From NCBI GenBank assembly GCA_019096065.1, contig JAGUCH010000002.1, positions 7,142,501 through 7,206,500 on the forward strand: a stretch of 64,000 nt of DNA, given 5' to 3'. The notes under the pieces are model-generated. The model ran no database searches, was not told the origin of the DNA, and saw only the letters and a list, made by a program, of their open reading frames with translations. This document shows positions 26,118 to 34,506 of the stretch, piece after piece. The stretch is from Paracyclopina nana. Its lineage: Eukaryota; Arthropoda; Copepoda; Cyclopoida; Cyclopettidae. The position numbers and the translations under genes were made by a program. Numbering within the stretch: position 1 is the stretch's first letter; each line of letters opens with the position of its first letter.

Positions 26118-26970
26118 CGCTCTGTATAAATATAGATGCGTTAGATGATTTAGATGGCTTAGATGATCATCTTTGTCATCTATATTTGAACCATTTTCAG
26201 ATTATTTTTGACAATCCTCATCTATATTTGGACTGCTACTTGCCTGTGCTCAAGTGCGGTATAAATATAGATGATTCTTAGATAAGTCATCTATATCTGG
26301 ACTAAATATAGATGATTTTAGACTTAAACCAAGCTCAAGTAAATATAATGGCATGAAATATTGCTCATTATAATAAATACATGGTTCTTTTAAAACCTTA
26401 TTTAGGAAAAATAATCAGAACAATTATAATTACTTTTCATTTCATGGTAAGGAAAATCCATGAATAACTTATTAAAGAACTAAAATAATAGCTCTAATTT
26501 TTTAGGGCCAAATAGCTTGAAACATTTTGAGTTCAATATTTCACTTGTTTTTTGTTCAAAAAAGCATTTGAAAAGTTGGCTTTTTTTGGCTTACCTGCTC
26601 ATGCTTCAAAGTACAATTTATTTCGGAAATTCCTATGAAACTCTTAATTTTAATTTCTTTTTTTTTTAGGTCTGGTCAATTGGCAGGTAGAATATATTTT
26701 AAAAATATTTTGGGTCCAGCTTAATATTAGCTTTAAAGTAGCTGATCATAGCTAATTGCAATCATCTAAATTAGTCCAAATATAGCTAGATGACAGCAGA
26801 AAATCATCTATATTTTTACATCTTGAAAGTGCAGGAGATTGGTGGTACAAATATAGATGACAATCGGCAAAAATCATCGATATATGGAGCAAAAACGGTA
26901 CAAATATAGATGACAAAGATGATCATCTAAGTCATCTAAATCATCTAACGCATCTATTTTGAATACAGAC
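26118..26970. mobile_element. Nested 853-bp inverted-repeat element with 11-bp target duplication
   Basis: Both ends carry a near-perfect inverted repeat of about 75 bp, starting TCTGTAT and containing AAATAGATGCGTTAGATG and GATGATCATCTTTGTCATC. Units of CATCTATATTTG recur inside in both orientations. The same 11 bases, CCAATAAAAAC, flank it at 26107-26117 and 26971-26981. There is no coding frame. A 9-11 bp duplication points to Mutator-like elements, so this is probably a non-autonomous member. Confidence 0.8.
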
Positions 26971-27540
26971 CCAATAAAAACAGATTAAATAAAATAATTT
27001 CAATTTTTGTAATGCAATACCTTAAAAACTAAAAAAGGAATGAAAATTTTTATGCTTAATTTGGCATCAATAGGGAGCAGGCTTTTGGTTAATCATAAAA
27101 AAGTCGTATCATCAATATTAACTAGTCAGTATTTCCAAAATCATATGTTTACCTCATATCGTTACACGGATCTCGGTAGACTTGGCAATAAATAGGGAAT
27201 ACATACCGGTATAAAATTACTAAACTATGGATATTAATATTCAGTTTGTCTGGTTGGGTATACTAAAGCTATAGATGATGTAAGAGTGGCATGAAATTAT
27301 TGGACCAATTAAAATAAGGTGCGAATTTGCGATGGCCAATCAGAATTTTTTAACGTTTTTCGGTTTTGCGAAACTAGGCAATTTTTGTTAGGCACATGTT
27401 AAACATCAAGTTTAACAAAAGCAAAATCACTGCTTCATCCTGTGAGATATTTTTCGATTAGAAGATTATGAAGCAGCATTTTAAGCCTACATAACAATTA
27501 GTATATTGGTGAACTTATTTAAAAGCTCGGGTTTTTTAGC

Positions 27541-27665
27541 GTCTCTAAAGTCTCTGTAATTCACTACTGTCGATCCAAGTACGGGCCCATCTTACCGATC
27601 CAAGGATAGTAAGTTATCATAGTCGATCCCGAGACTATATTTGTTGCAGACTATCCATGGACAGT
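27541..27665. repeat. Isolated GATCCAAGGA-type repeat block
   Basis: Units such as TCGATCCAAGTACGG, CGATCCAAGGATAG and GACTATCCATGGACAGTATG match the tandem units of the fold-back at 57486-57972. Only one arm is present here. Confidence 0.55.
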
Positions 27666-27769
27666 ATGTTCTATACGCCCGAGGGTTTTTCAGCGGTCAA
27701 GCTTCGAAGAGCCTTGACATCAAATTGCATGAATTGCTTAATTCTTTTCAGCAAAAACTAGGAGAAGGA

Positions 27770-28796
27770 CTACTTTTTTATTTTTTCCGCGATGAGGTTA
27801 ACATTAAATGTAACAATTTCGGAATTCAGGACAACTATATACAACGGGCCCAAGCCATACATGAAAGAAAACGGTAGAACTAAGTCAGTCATACATCTAA
27901 ACAGAATTCGATCGTCGGTTTTGATAAAGAAAGGTAGCGTGATCATAAGGATTGCAGCCACCAGAAATACCAAGTGCGGAGCTGTTGTGTTGATTGACAA
28001 GTTGCTCTTGGTTGTGTTATATTTGGGCATCTGCGATTCCCCTTCTGATAATGGCATCATTTTGGCTTTGTCACGCCGTTTCTTAATGAAAATGTGCAAG
28101 TTGGTGAAGATGCTTATGAGGATAAATCCTTTGAAGATGGGTTCATACAACCTGAAATCACATAAACTAGAAAGTTAGAGAGTATTTTTGCAAGCTACCA
28201 AACCTGAAAATTGGCTTCTCCGAATTGTCAAAGTGGCCTGTCATAAGGAACTCCAAATAATCTTCCTTATTTTTACCCAAGCTTTTCAGTGTCGCATAAA
28301 ACAAGCTCAAGACCAAATTGAGAAGAAGAAGGAATCTGCCCAAAAAGATTTCTTCTATTGGTGGCAGCTTTTTCCACACAATGATGCTCAAGTATCGAAT
28401 TATCAGTCTCTCAACTGCGCTTATGACGGCGAAAAAAGCACCAATCGACTTTGGCATCACGAACAAAAACCAGTACAACTGGTAGCTCAAGGGACCGAGG
28501 AGCAGTCTCGCCAGCAATGTTAGCACAAAAATTGCCACGAAAAAGCTAGACAGGCAAACAATTGTCACCATCTGGTTGAGAATTGTGCGCTTCTGGCTGT
28601 CCCCTCCAAAAGTCTCATAGATTGCCATTGGTCCACATGTCAAAATGGTGATGATTAAGTTTACAATAAAATGGCAAAAGAGGTAATTTCTGAGCCACGA
28701 TTTCCCTTCAAAATAGTCCAAGGGCCGAGTAAACTCTTCGAGGCTTGAGTTTGCTTCAATTTCGAATGTTACCATGTTGGCCAAGAGCCAGGACAT
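27770..28796 (-). CDS. Seven-helix receptor-like protein, copy 2
   Basis: Paralogue of the gene at 22902-23886, same strand, about 4 kb away. Two exons, 28796-28204 and 28151-27770, are joined by a 52-bp GT-AG intron that completes an arginine codon (PIFR-LYEPIFKGF). The product is about 324 aa. Start options are 28796 (MSWLLAN) or the ATG seven codons later; the paralogue supports the later one (MVTFEIEAN). It has the same seven hydrophobic segments, GGDSQKRTILNQ, an ERLIIRYL motif and NLSINTTAPHL before the sixth helix. The C-terminus is lysine-rich. Probably a GPCR-type receptor of a lineage-specific family; the ligand is unknown. Unlike copy 1, its splice sites are normal. Confidence 0.68.
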
Positions 28797-29479
28797 AACT
28801 AAATACCAAATTGTAAACCAGGATTTGGTCTATTAATGTGTGCATCTCATTAGCAAAAAGGCTTTCTTCTGTCCTCGCATTTAGACAAAAAGTGCGTAGC
28901 ATAAAGCTTATTGTGAGTTTAGCTAAAGTTGTAAGAAAAATCCTTGATTGAGCTGTTATTTTTTCTTTAAACTTCTGACAACAAATAGCAAGTAATAATT
29001 CAGAATCATATATAGCCTACTCACGTGTCACAGGCACACGAATTTTACGCTTCTGAGGTTTACTATTACACGCAGCATTATAAAACAATACACACTGCAT
29101 CCTCTGTAAAAGAGGAATTTTATGCCTACCTTCCATTTATCTAATGCCTCAATAAGTCTCAAGTAACATATTTGACTAGAAGGATTTATTGTTTTTGGCC
29201 TCCCAGCTAGCTAAAACTTGTTTCTTTTTTCTAAGATTTACTTTATACCTGGTATGCTATAGCAGGTTGAAGATAAAATCTAAAAAATTCAGGTTTTCCC
29301 TACGGTGTAGAGTATTACAAAACTTAGAGCTATTCCGCAGTAACATTTATGATCGAAGGTACACAATCCACCTCATTTGCAGAGATAACAAGAGTCCAAC
29401 TCTCAAGCTAAAGCTCACCTTTGTCAGTGCACACTTTGTTTCCACTAGCACAGTTGTATCTTTTGACTCCAGCTCTCAA
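28797..29479. other. Intergenic between receptor-like gene and catalase
   Basis: The starts of the minus-strand receptor-like gene and of catalase face away from each other across 683 bp. No coding frame, repeat or named promoter motif was recognised. Confidence 0.4.
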
Positions 29480-31322
29480 ATGGCTTCTTCGCGAGACAAA
29501 GCTACCAACCAACTCGAGGACTTTAGGAGTAAAACTAAGGTAACTTCAGAAAAGCAAATATCCAATTTTTTTCATAATCTTTTTCCAACTTCCTAGGTCC
29601 CTGGAACCCTGACTACTGGGACAGGGTGCCCAGTTGGCGACAAGCTTAATTCCATGACAATTGGCCCCAGAGGTCCAATTTTGCTGCAAGACAATGTCTT
29701 CTTGGATGAAATGGCGCACTTTGACCGCGAACGGATCCCTGAGAGAGTGGTGCACGCTAAAGGAGCTGGAGCATTTGGATATTTTGAGGTCACTCACGAC
29801 ATTACCAAATACTGCAAAGTAAGCAGATAGCAATACCGTAATTAACGAGCGAAAAATAAATATCATCAACGAATTTAGGCTGCAGTATTTGGGCAAGTCG
29901 GCAAGCAAACTCCCATTGCTGTCCGATATAGCACCGTCGGGGGAGAGTCTGGATCGGCTGACACTGCACGAGACCCTCGGGGTTTCGCAGTCAAGTTTTA
30001 CACCGAGGAGGGCAACTGGGACCTGGTGGGCAACAACACGCCCATTTTTTTCATCAGGGATCCCATGCTTTTCCCCAGCTTCATTCATACCCAAAAGAGG
30101 AATCCGGCCACCCACTTGAAAGACCCCGACATGTTCTGGGATTTTATTACCCTGAGACCTGAGACCACTCACCAAGTGTCCTTCCTTTTTTCTGACAGAG
30201 GTACTCCACTTGGGTACAGATTTATGAACGGCTACGGCTCACACACCTTCAAAATGGTCAATGCCGACGATGGTGCTGTCTACGTGAAGGTGGCAAATTA
30301 TTTAAAAGCTGAGTACATGTTTTCAACATTTTATTGCTCATCTTTTCAGTTCCACTACAAAACAAATCAAGGAATCAAGTGCTTTAGCCGAAAGGAGGCC
30401 GATGAAATGGCCAGCACTGATCCGGACTTTTCCATCAGGGACTTGTACAATGCCATAGCAACCGGAGACTATCCCAGTTATACTATGTTCATTCAAGTGA
30501 TGACTTTTGAGCAAGCCGAAAATTGGGAATTCAACCCCTTCGATTTGACCAAAGTATGGCCTCATTCTGAGTTCCCTCTTCATCCGGTGGGAAAATTAGT
30601 CTTGAACAGAAACCCCAAGAACTACTTTGCTGAAGTTGAGCAAATTGCCTTCAGCCCTGCCCATTTGGTCCCTGGCATTGAACCCAGCCCTGACAAAATG
30701 CTTCAGGTTCACCTATAGTGCTCATTGGCAATTTTTGAAATCAATCTACCGCTTCCTTTGCTTCACAGGGTAGGCTCTTTTCCTATGCTGACACCCACAG
30801 GCACAGACTGGGGGCCAATTACTTGCAACTCCCAGTCAACTGCCCTTACAGGACTCAGGTGAAGAACTATCAAAGGGACGGCCCGATGACATTCTCGATG
30901 AATCAAGAAGGTTGCCCAAATTACTACCCCAACTCTTTTTCTGGGCCTAATGACGACGGCAGGAAGTACCTTGAAAGCAAATTCAAGGTTGGCTCCAATG
31001 ACGTAGCACGGTTCAACTCTGCTGATGAAGACAACTTCACTCAATGTGGGGTTTTCTTCAGAAACGTTTTGAACAAGGAGGAAAGAGAGCGGTTGGTGGA
31101 TAACATTGCTTCCCACATTGTCAACGCGCAGGACTTCTTGCAGGTAAGCAAATAGCATAAAACGTATCTAAAATCCATGTGACTTTCATCCTGAAGGAGA
31201 GAGCTATCAAGCAATTTGGATCAGCAGATGTGAACTTTGGCAGGATGCTGAGAGAAAGGATCAATCACTACAAAAACTTGAACAAGACAAGCTACCAAGC
31301 TGGTGCTCAGGCCCATATTTAA
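29480..31322 (+). CDS. Cat: Catalase
   Basis: Haem enzyme that converts two hydrogen peroxide molecules to water and oxygen, normally in peroxisomes. Six exons (29480-29539, 29597-29818, 29879-30289, 30350-30706, 30769-31143, 31197-31322) give 516 aa, normal for an animal clade 3 catalase. The active-site signature [20 protein letters not shown] carries the catalytic histidine. The proximal haem signature [14 protein letters not shown] carries the ligand tyrosine. VRYSTV and [13 protein letters not shown] are also conserved. The protein ends in AHI, a weak match to the peroxisomal C-terminal tripeptide. Intron 3 is exactly 60 bp with no in-frame stop. All family residues I could check are present. 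Confidence 0.97.
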
Positions 31323-31481
31323 CTTTCAGAGTTGAACATATAAGATCGCATGAGTTAGTTGATTTGCGTATTTCTTGCGATCTGCGCAACAATAACTGTC
31401 CAATTGGCTAATCTTAAACCAAAATTCTGTCAATTATTTTTAAGATTGGGTGCAACCAGGCTATTAAGAATTTAATCATTG

Positions 31482-31636
31482 TTAATAAATAGCTACACCA
31501 GATATGTCGTCCCATTCATCATAGTTATCATCTGCTTCATGCTCTTCGTTGCTGGAGCTCGGACAAAGTCCCACCATTAGAATCTGATCCATAATGTCAC
31601 CTCTTGAGACAATGGACGGCCTAGCTTTCCTTTCCT
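31482..31636 (-). CDS. Possible orphan 3' exon of an unknown gene
   Basis: A 51-codon open segment after a good acceptor (TTTTTATTAG) ends in TAA. It has protein-like composition: KARPSIVSRGDIMDQILMVG, then an acidic tail (EEHEADDNYDEWDD). No upstream exon was found in the repeat-filled 32-34 kb region. It overlaps the likely catalase poly(A) site on the other strand. It may be the last exon of a gene whose other exons lie beyond the BEL/Pao insertion, an exon relic, or chance. Confidence 0.3.
31484..31489 (+). terminator. Probable polyadenylation signal of catalase
   Basis: AATAAA lies about 160 bp after the catalase stop codon and is the first such hexamer found there. Confidence 0.45.
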
Positions 31637-31676
31637 CTAATAAAAACACTAAAAATCGTATTACAGAATACAAATT

Positions 31677-32574
31677 GGGTCATTTAATAGCTGACCTTGG
31701 ATTTTAAAATGGAAAAACACTCGCCTTTCAACGAACTCACTTCGTTCGTGTTTATAATGTGGCACTCGTGTATTTCGGGATATACTAAAATGCGCGATAT
31801 GCGCGACAAGCGCGACATGCGCGACAAACTACTAAAATGCGCGACATGCGCGACTAACTGCTAAAATGCGCGACTACTAAAATGCGCGACATGCGCGACT
31901 ATTAAATTATGGGACAACCAAACGTACTTGGATTATTAATCCATTATTAATAATGTACAGTCTGAATTTAAAGTATTTTTTTCTATTTTGACAAAAAAGA
32001 TGGGAAAAGGCTCCAGCTTTCCAAAGAGTATTTCTGGATTATGAAACCCAAAGTTTAGATTCCCACACCGTCCAATATTGAACGGACGAGTACAGACTGT
32101 ATAATAAATAACAGGCAAAAAGAAAAGAAAAAATGATAATTCTTTTTTAAGTCTAACATTGTAATTTTTTTTCAAGTCTAACATAGCAATTTTTTCAACT
32201 CTTACTTTTTTTTCAATTCTAAAATTTTTGCATTGTTTTATCTCCTCTCTGATAAAAAACTATGCCATAATTTCGGCCATAACCATAGGTGAACAGTGCA
32301 GAGTGAGCTACTTCAATGTAATATTTATGAAAAAGCATAACAATTAGTCAGTAACAGTAAATAGAAAAAATATTTGAAGAAGTGGTAACTAAACATTTTT
32401 TTTGCATTTTAGTAACCTGTGGTGCTTGTCTCGCATTTTAGTAGTCGCGCATGTCGCGCATTTTAGTAGTTTGTCGCGCATGTCGCGCTTGTCGCGTATG
32501 TCGCGCATGTCGCGCTTTTTAGTATATCCCGTGTATTTCCATTTTAAAATCCTCGCTAAGCTATTTAATGACCC
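31677..32574. mobile_element. Outer palindromic element, interrupted by a fold-back
   Basis: The left end GGGTCATTTAATAGCTGA with GATTTTAAAATGG reappears inverted at 32540-32574. The ends match the fragment near 24372. Almost all of the interior is a second element (31777-32530) with its own target duplication, so the outer element alone would be about 140 bp. No target duplication was found for the outer one. Confidence 0.65.
31777..32530. mobile_element. Fold-back element with GCGCGACAT satellite arms
   Basis: The ends are GGGATATACTAAAA and its reverse complement. Each arm is built of tandem ATGCGCGAC units broken by TACTAAAA. The arms read GCGCGACAAGCGCGACATGC on the left and the mirror image on the right. 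The 9-bp sequence GTGTATTTC flanks it at 31768-31776 and 32531-32539, a clear target duplication. The AT-rich core of about 500 bp shows no transposase. The architecture is that of Drosophila Foldback-type elements, with a 9-bp duplication. Confidence 0.82.
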
Positions 32575-32605
32575 GGCTTTTCCTGCTTGAAATAATAGTA
32601 TTTTA

Positions 32606-32774
32606 CTTGCTGCTTTTCGGGACTGAGAAGGTAAGTAAAAATTGCCCTAGGTGAGTAAATGAAACCAAGCCGAATCTTGAACCGAGCGAAGCGAGGGGAA
32701 TAGTGAGGTGAGGTTTTATTTTACTCACCGAGGGCATTATTTACGTTACCTTCGAAGTCCCGAGAAGCAGCAAG
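32606..32774. repeat. Hairpin repeat 1, about 60-bp arms
   Basis: The left arm CTTGCTGCTTTTCGGGACT... is mirrored at the right end as ...AGTCCCGAGAAGCAGCAAG. The arms are imperfect and separated by about 45 bp that includes CCGAGCGAAGCGAGG. It looks like a miniature inverted-repeat element; its borders are uncertain. Confidence 0.6.
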
Positions 32775-32851
32775 TCAAATTTTATTAACTGTGACCGATT
32801 TTCCGAGCGAAATGAACTTGCCGGAATGCCATGTTGTGACGTCACGGGGTT

Positions 32852-32988
32852 TGCAAAAAGCTGACACGATCGGCAAAGTGAATTTACTCGCGAGTAAAAC
32901 CGGTTACAGTTAGTAAATAACTTTACGCACTGTAAACCGAATTTCCTCGTGAGTAATTCACTTTGCCGGTTGACTCAGCTTTTTTGCA
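32852..32988. repeat. Hairpin repeat 2, about 58-bp arms
   Basis: TGCAAAAAGCTGAC...GGCAAAGTGAATTTACTC is mirrored by GAGTAATTCACTTTGCC...GTCAGCTTTTTTGCA allowing mismatches. Only about 20 bp separate the arms. Confidence 0.6.
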
Positions 32989-33067
32989 CTACCGATGCGC
33001 TATGAAGTAAATGATAACCCTAGCGGCGTATAATGCTATAATATAACTTTGCCCAGTACATTATACA

Positions 33068-33195
33068 TTTGACATGGCTACAGTACAAAGGCGATTAAAA
33101 ATGGCCTATTTTTTGGCTTTTGGTGCACTAATTCTAAAAACTTCATTAATGACATAATCTTCGGATAAAATGGTACCCTTTCAAGCCATAAAACC
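33068..33195 (+). repeat. Dispersed repeat P, first part
   Basis: From TTTGACATGGCT to CATAAAACC this matches 56460-56589, including ATTAATGACATAATCT and GATAAAATGG.ACCCTTT. The match resumes at 33938, so the repeat is split here by inserted sequence. Confidence 0.6.
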
Positions 33196-33210
33196 ATATG
33201 AAACTCACAC

Positions 33211-33356
33211 AAAGGGGATGTCTCAAAATCGGGATTTGGCGCGCGGGATTTCTCCGCATGTACAAAAGGTTAGTAGCTAAACTTCGCTTCTGTCCTCTTA
33301 TGTATATGTGGAGAAATCCCTCGCGCCAAATGCCGATTCTGAGACATCCCCTTTCC
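33211..33356. repeat. Hairpin repeat 3, about 55-bp arms
   Basis: AAAGGGGATGTCTCA, ATTTGGCGCG and GGGATTTCTCC are mirrored by GGAGAAATCCC, CGCGCCAAAT and TGAGACATCCCCTTT. About 32 bp separate the arms. Confidence 0.65.
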
Positions 33357-33376
33357 AAGCTTCTCATAGTTGAAGC

Positions 33377-33411
33377 CAGAGACTTATACCTATATGTTAT
33401 ATAAGTCTCTG
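33377..33411. mobile_element. 35-bp hAT-type remnant, two ends only
   Basis: The sequence starts CAGAGACTTATA and ends TATAAGTCTCTG, the two termini of the element that follows with almost nothing between. The 8-bp GTTGAAGC lies on both sides (33369-33376 and 33412-33419). Confidence 0.65.
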
Positions 33412-33419
33412 GTTGAAGC

Positions 33420-33853
33420 CAGAGACTTATATAACAAGAGAAGTGCTACTGGGCGAGGCTTAAGGGGGTGCGTTTGCAGATCTGCTGCACGCCCAAAAAG
33501 AGACTACAATGGAGTTTTGGTCGCGGCTGCCTGAATTTGGGCCGGGGCAGACTTTTGGTTGCTAATAACTCCTAAATGAGTCCACTTAGCCAACATAGTC
33601 CTATTTTACGAGTTGCTCAATTTTGCTTGAGCTATCTTTTGTCTGTTATTAATATTTTCCCAACTGTTAGGAATTAAAAGTTGTAAAACAGAGGTGCCAG
33701 TTGGCGTTTTCCTTTCTGGATCAATGCAGCCCGCTGACTGTTTTATTAGAACAGCTGACCTGAATGTTTTCAAAATCACTTGTAGCACTTGGCGCGCGCT
33801 CGCGTGCAGTGAGAATGCAAGAAGTAGCACTTCTCTTTCAATATAAGTCTCTG
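33420..33853. mobile_element. hAT-type miniature element A
   Basis: Ends CAGAGACTTATAT and its reverse complement, with inverted similarity continuing through AGAGAAGTGCTACT. The 8-bp GTTGAAGC precedes it (33412-33419) and follows it (33854-33861). An 8-bp duplication and a CAGAG terminus are hallmarks of the hAT superfamily. No transposase frame. The copy at 62958-63595 has the same ends and shares GGGGGTGCGT, GGCTGCCTGA.TTTGGGC and other internal stretches. Confidence 0.8.
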
Positions 33854-33937
33854 GTTGAAGCCAAATATTTCTAGCCTAGCTCCGCTAATCAGCCAATCGC
33901 TCGTGATCACCGATCACGTGACAAGTTTCGCGCGCGA

Positions 33938-33993
33938 TAGTTTTTCAAATGTACTCGCCCAAAAAGCGCCATCTAGCGAAAAAGTTTGTCCCT
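33938..33993 (+). repeat. Dispersed repeat P, second part
   Basis: TAGTTTTTC, then AGCGCCATCT and AAAAAGTTTGTCCC, match 56583-56637, which directly continues repeat P in the other copy. Confidence 0.55.
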
Positions 33994-34151
33994 CTATTGG
34001 CTCATAGCGAAACAACACTTACAACAGCGGAGAGAAGAAGGTTTAAGCCTTTTGGAAGTTGTTGGCAATTTTAGCCGTATTGTCCATTTTGGCCAAGCTA
34101 ACCTTGCCTTGATAGCCTTTCTTAGTCCTTATTTCCTCTTGATGTCAAATT

Positions 34152-34450
34152 TGTAGTCTGAATCTGGGTCGATCAAGGTGACGAGGTCGAGGATCGACCA
34201 GGATGGGCGTGCAAAGGAAGATGGATGTCAACGATCAGATTGCCTTTGCTATGAGAATATGGATGAATGTGGTGAATCTAAAAGACTTGATAATAAAACT
34301 TGGTTAGAGATATCGAAATACGAATCGAATAACAGATTTTTATTGATCTGAACTCGAGAAATGCTGATAACGTAATGAACAATATAGCGGGAAAAGTCTG
34401 ACAGCTGCTGCTGAGATGGCGTCACAACAAAACCACCGAGAGTCTCAACA
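34152..34450 (-). repeat. LTR of the BEL/Pao element, downstream copy
   Basis: This 299-bp repeat matches 45430-45728 base for base as far as I can read. An AATAAA is not obvious on the transcribed strand. Confidence 0.92.
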
Positions 34451-34506
34451 GTCCCCTCTTGTGACGCAGTCGATGAGCTTTCACTTTTCCGCCGAAGTAC
34501 GTGAAT

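Larger units (their letters stand above)
24786..27260. mobile_element. AT-rich element with 17-bp terminal inverted repeats
   Basis: The sequence TACCCAACCAGACAAAC at 24786 reappears as its perfect reverse complement ending at 27260. Weaker symmetry (CTTTA.TA) continues just outside. The 2.5 kb between is much richer in A and T than its flanks and carries no transposase-like frame. A second, 853-bp element is nested at 26118-26970. A TA dinucleotide at each border could be the target duplication, but that cannot be told from the repeat itself. Confidence 0.65.

Noticed and set aside
31777-31910. Regular short repeats resembling a CRISPR array
   Set aside because: Units are 9-11 bp without unique spacers, occur mirrored at the other end, and lie in a eukaryotic genome.
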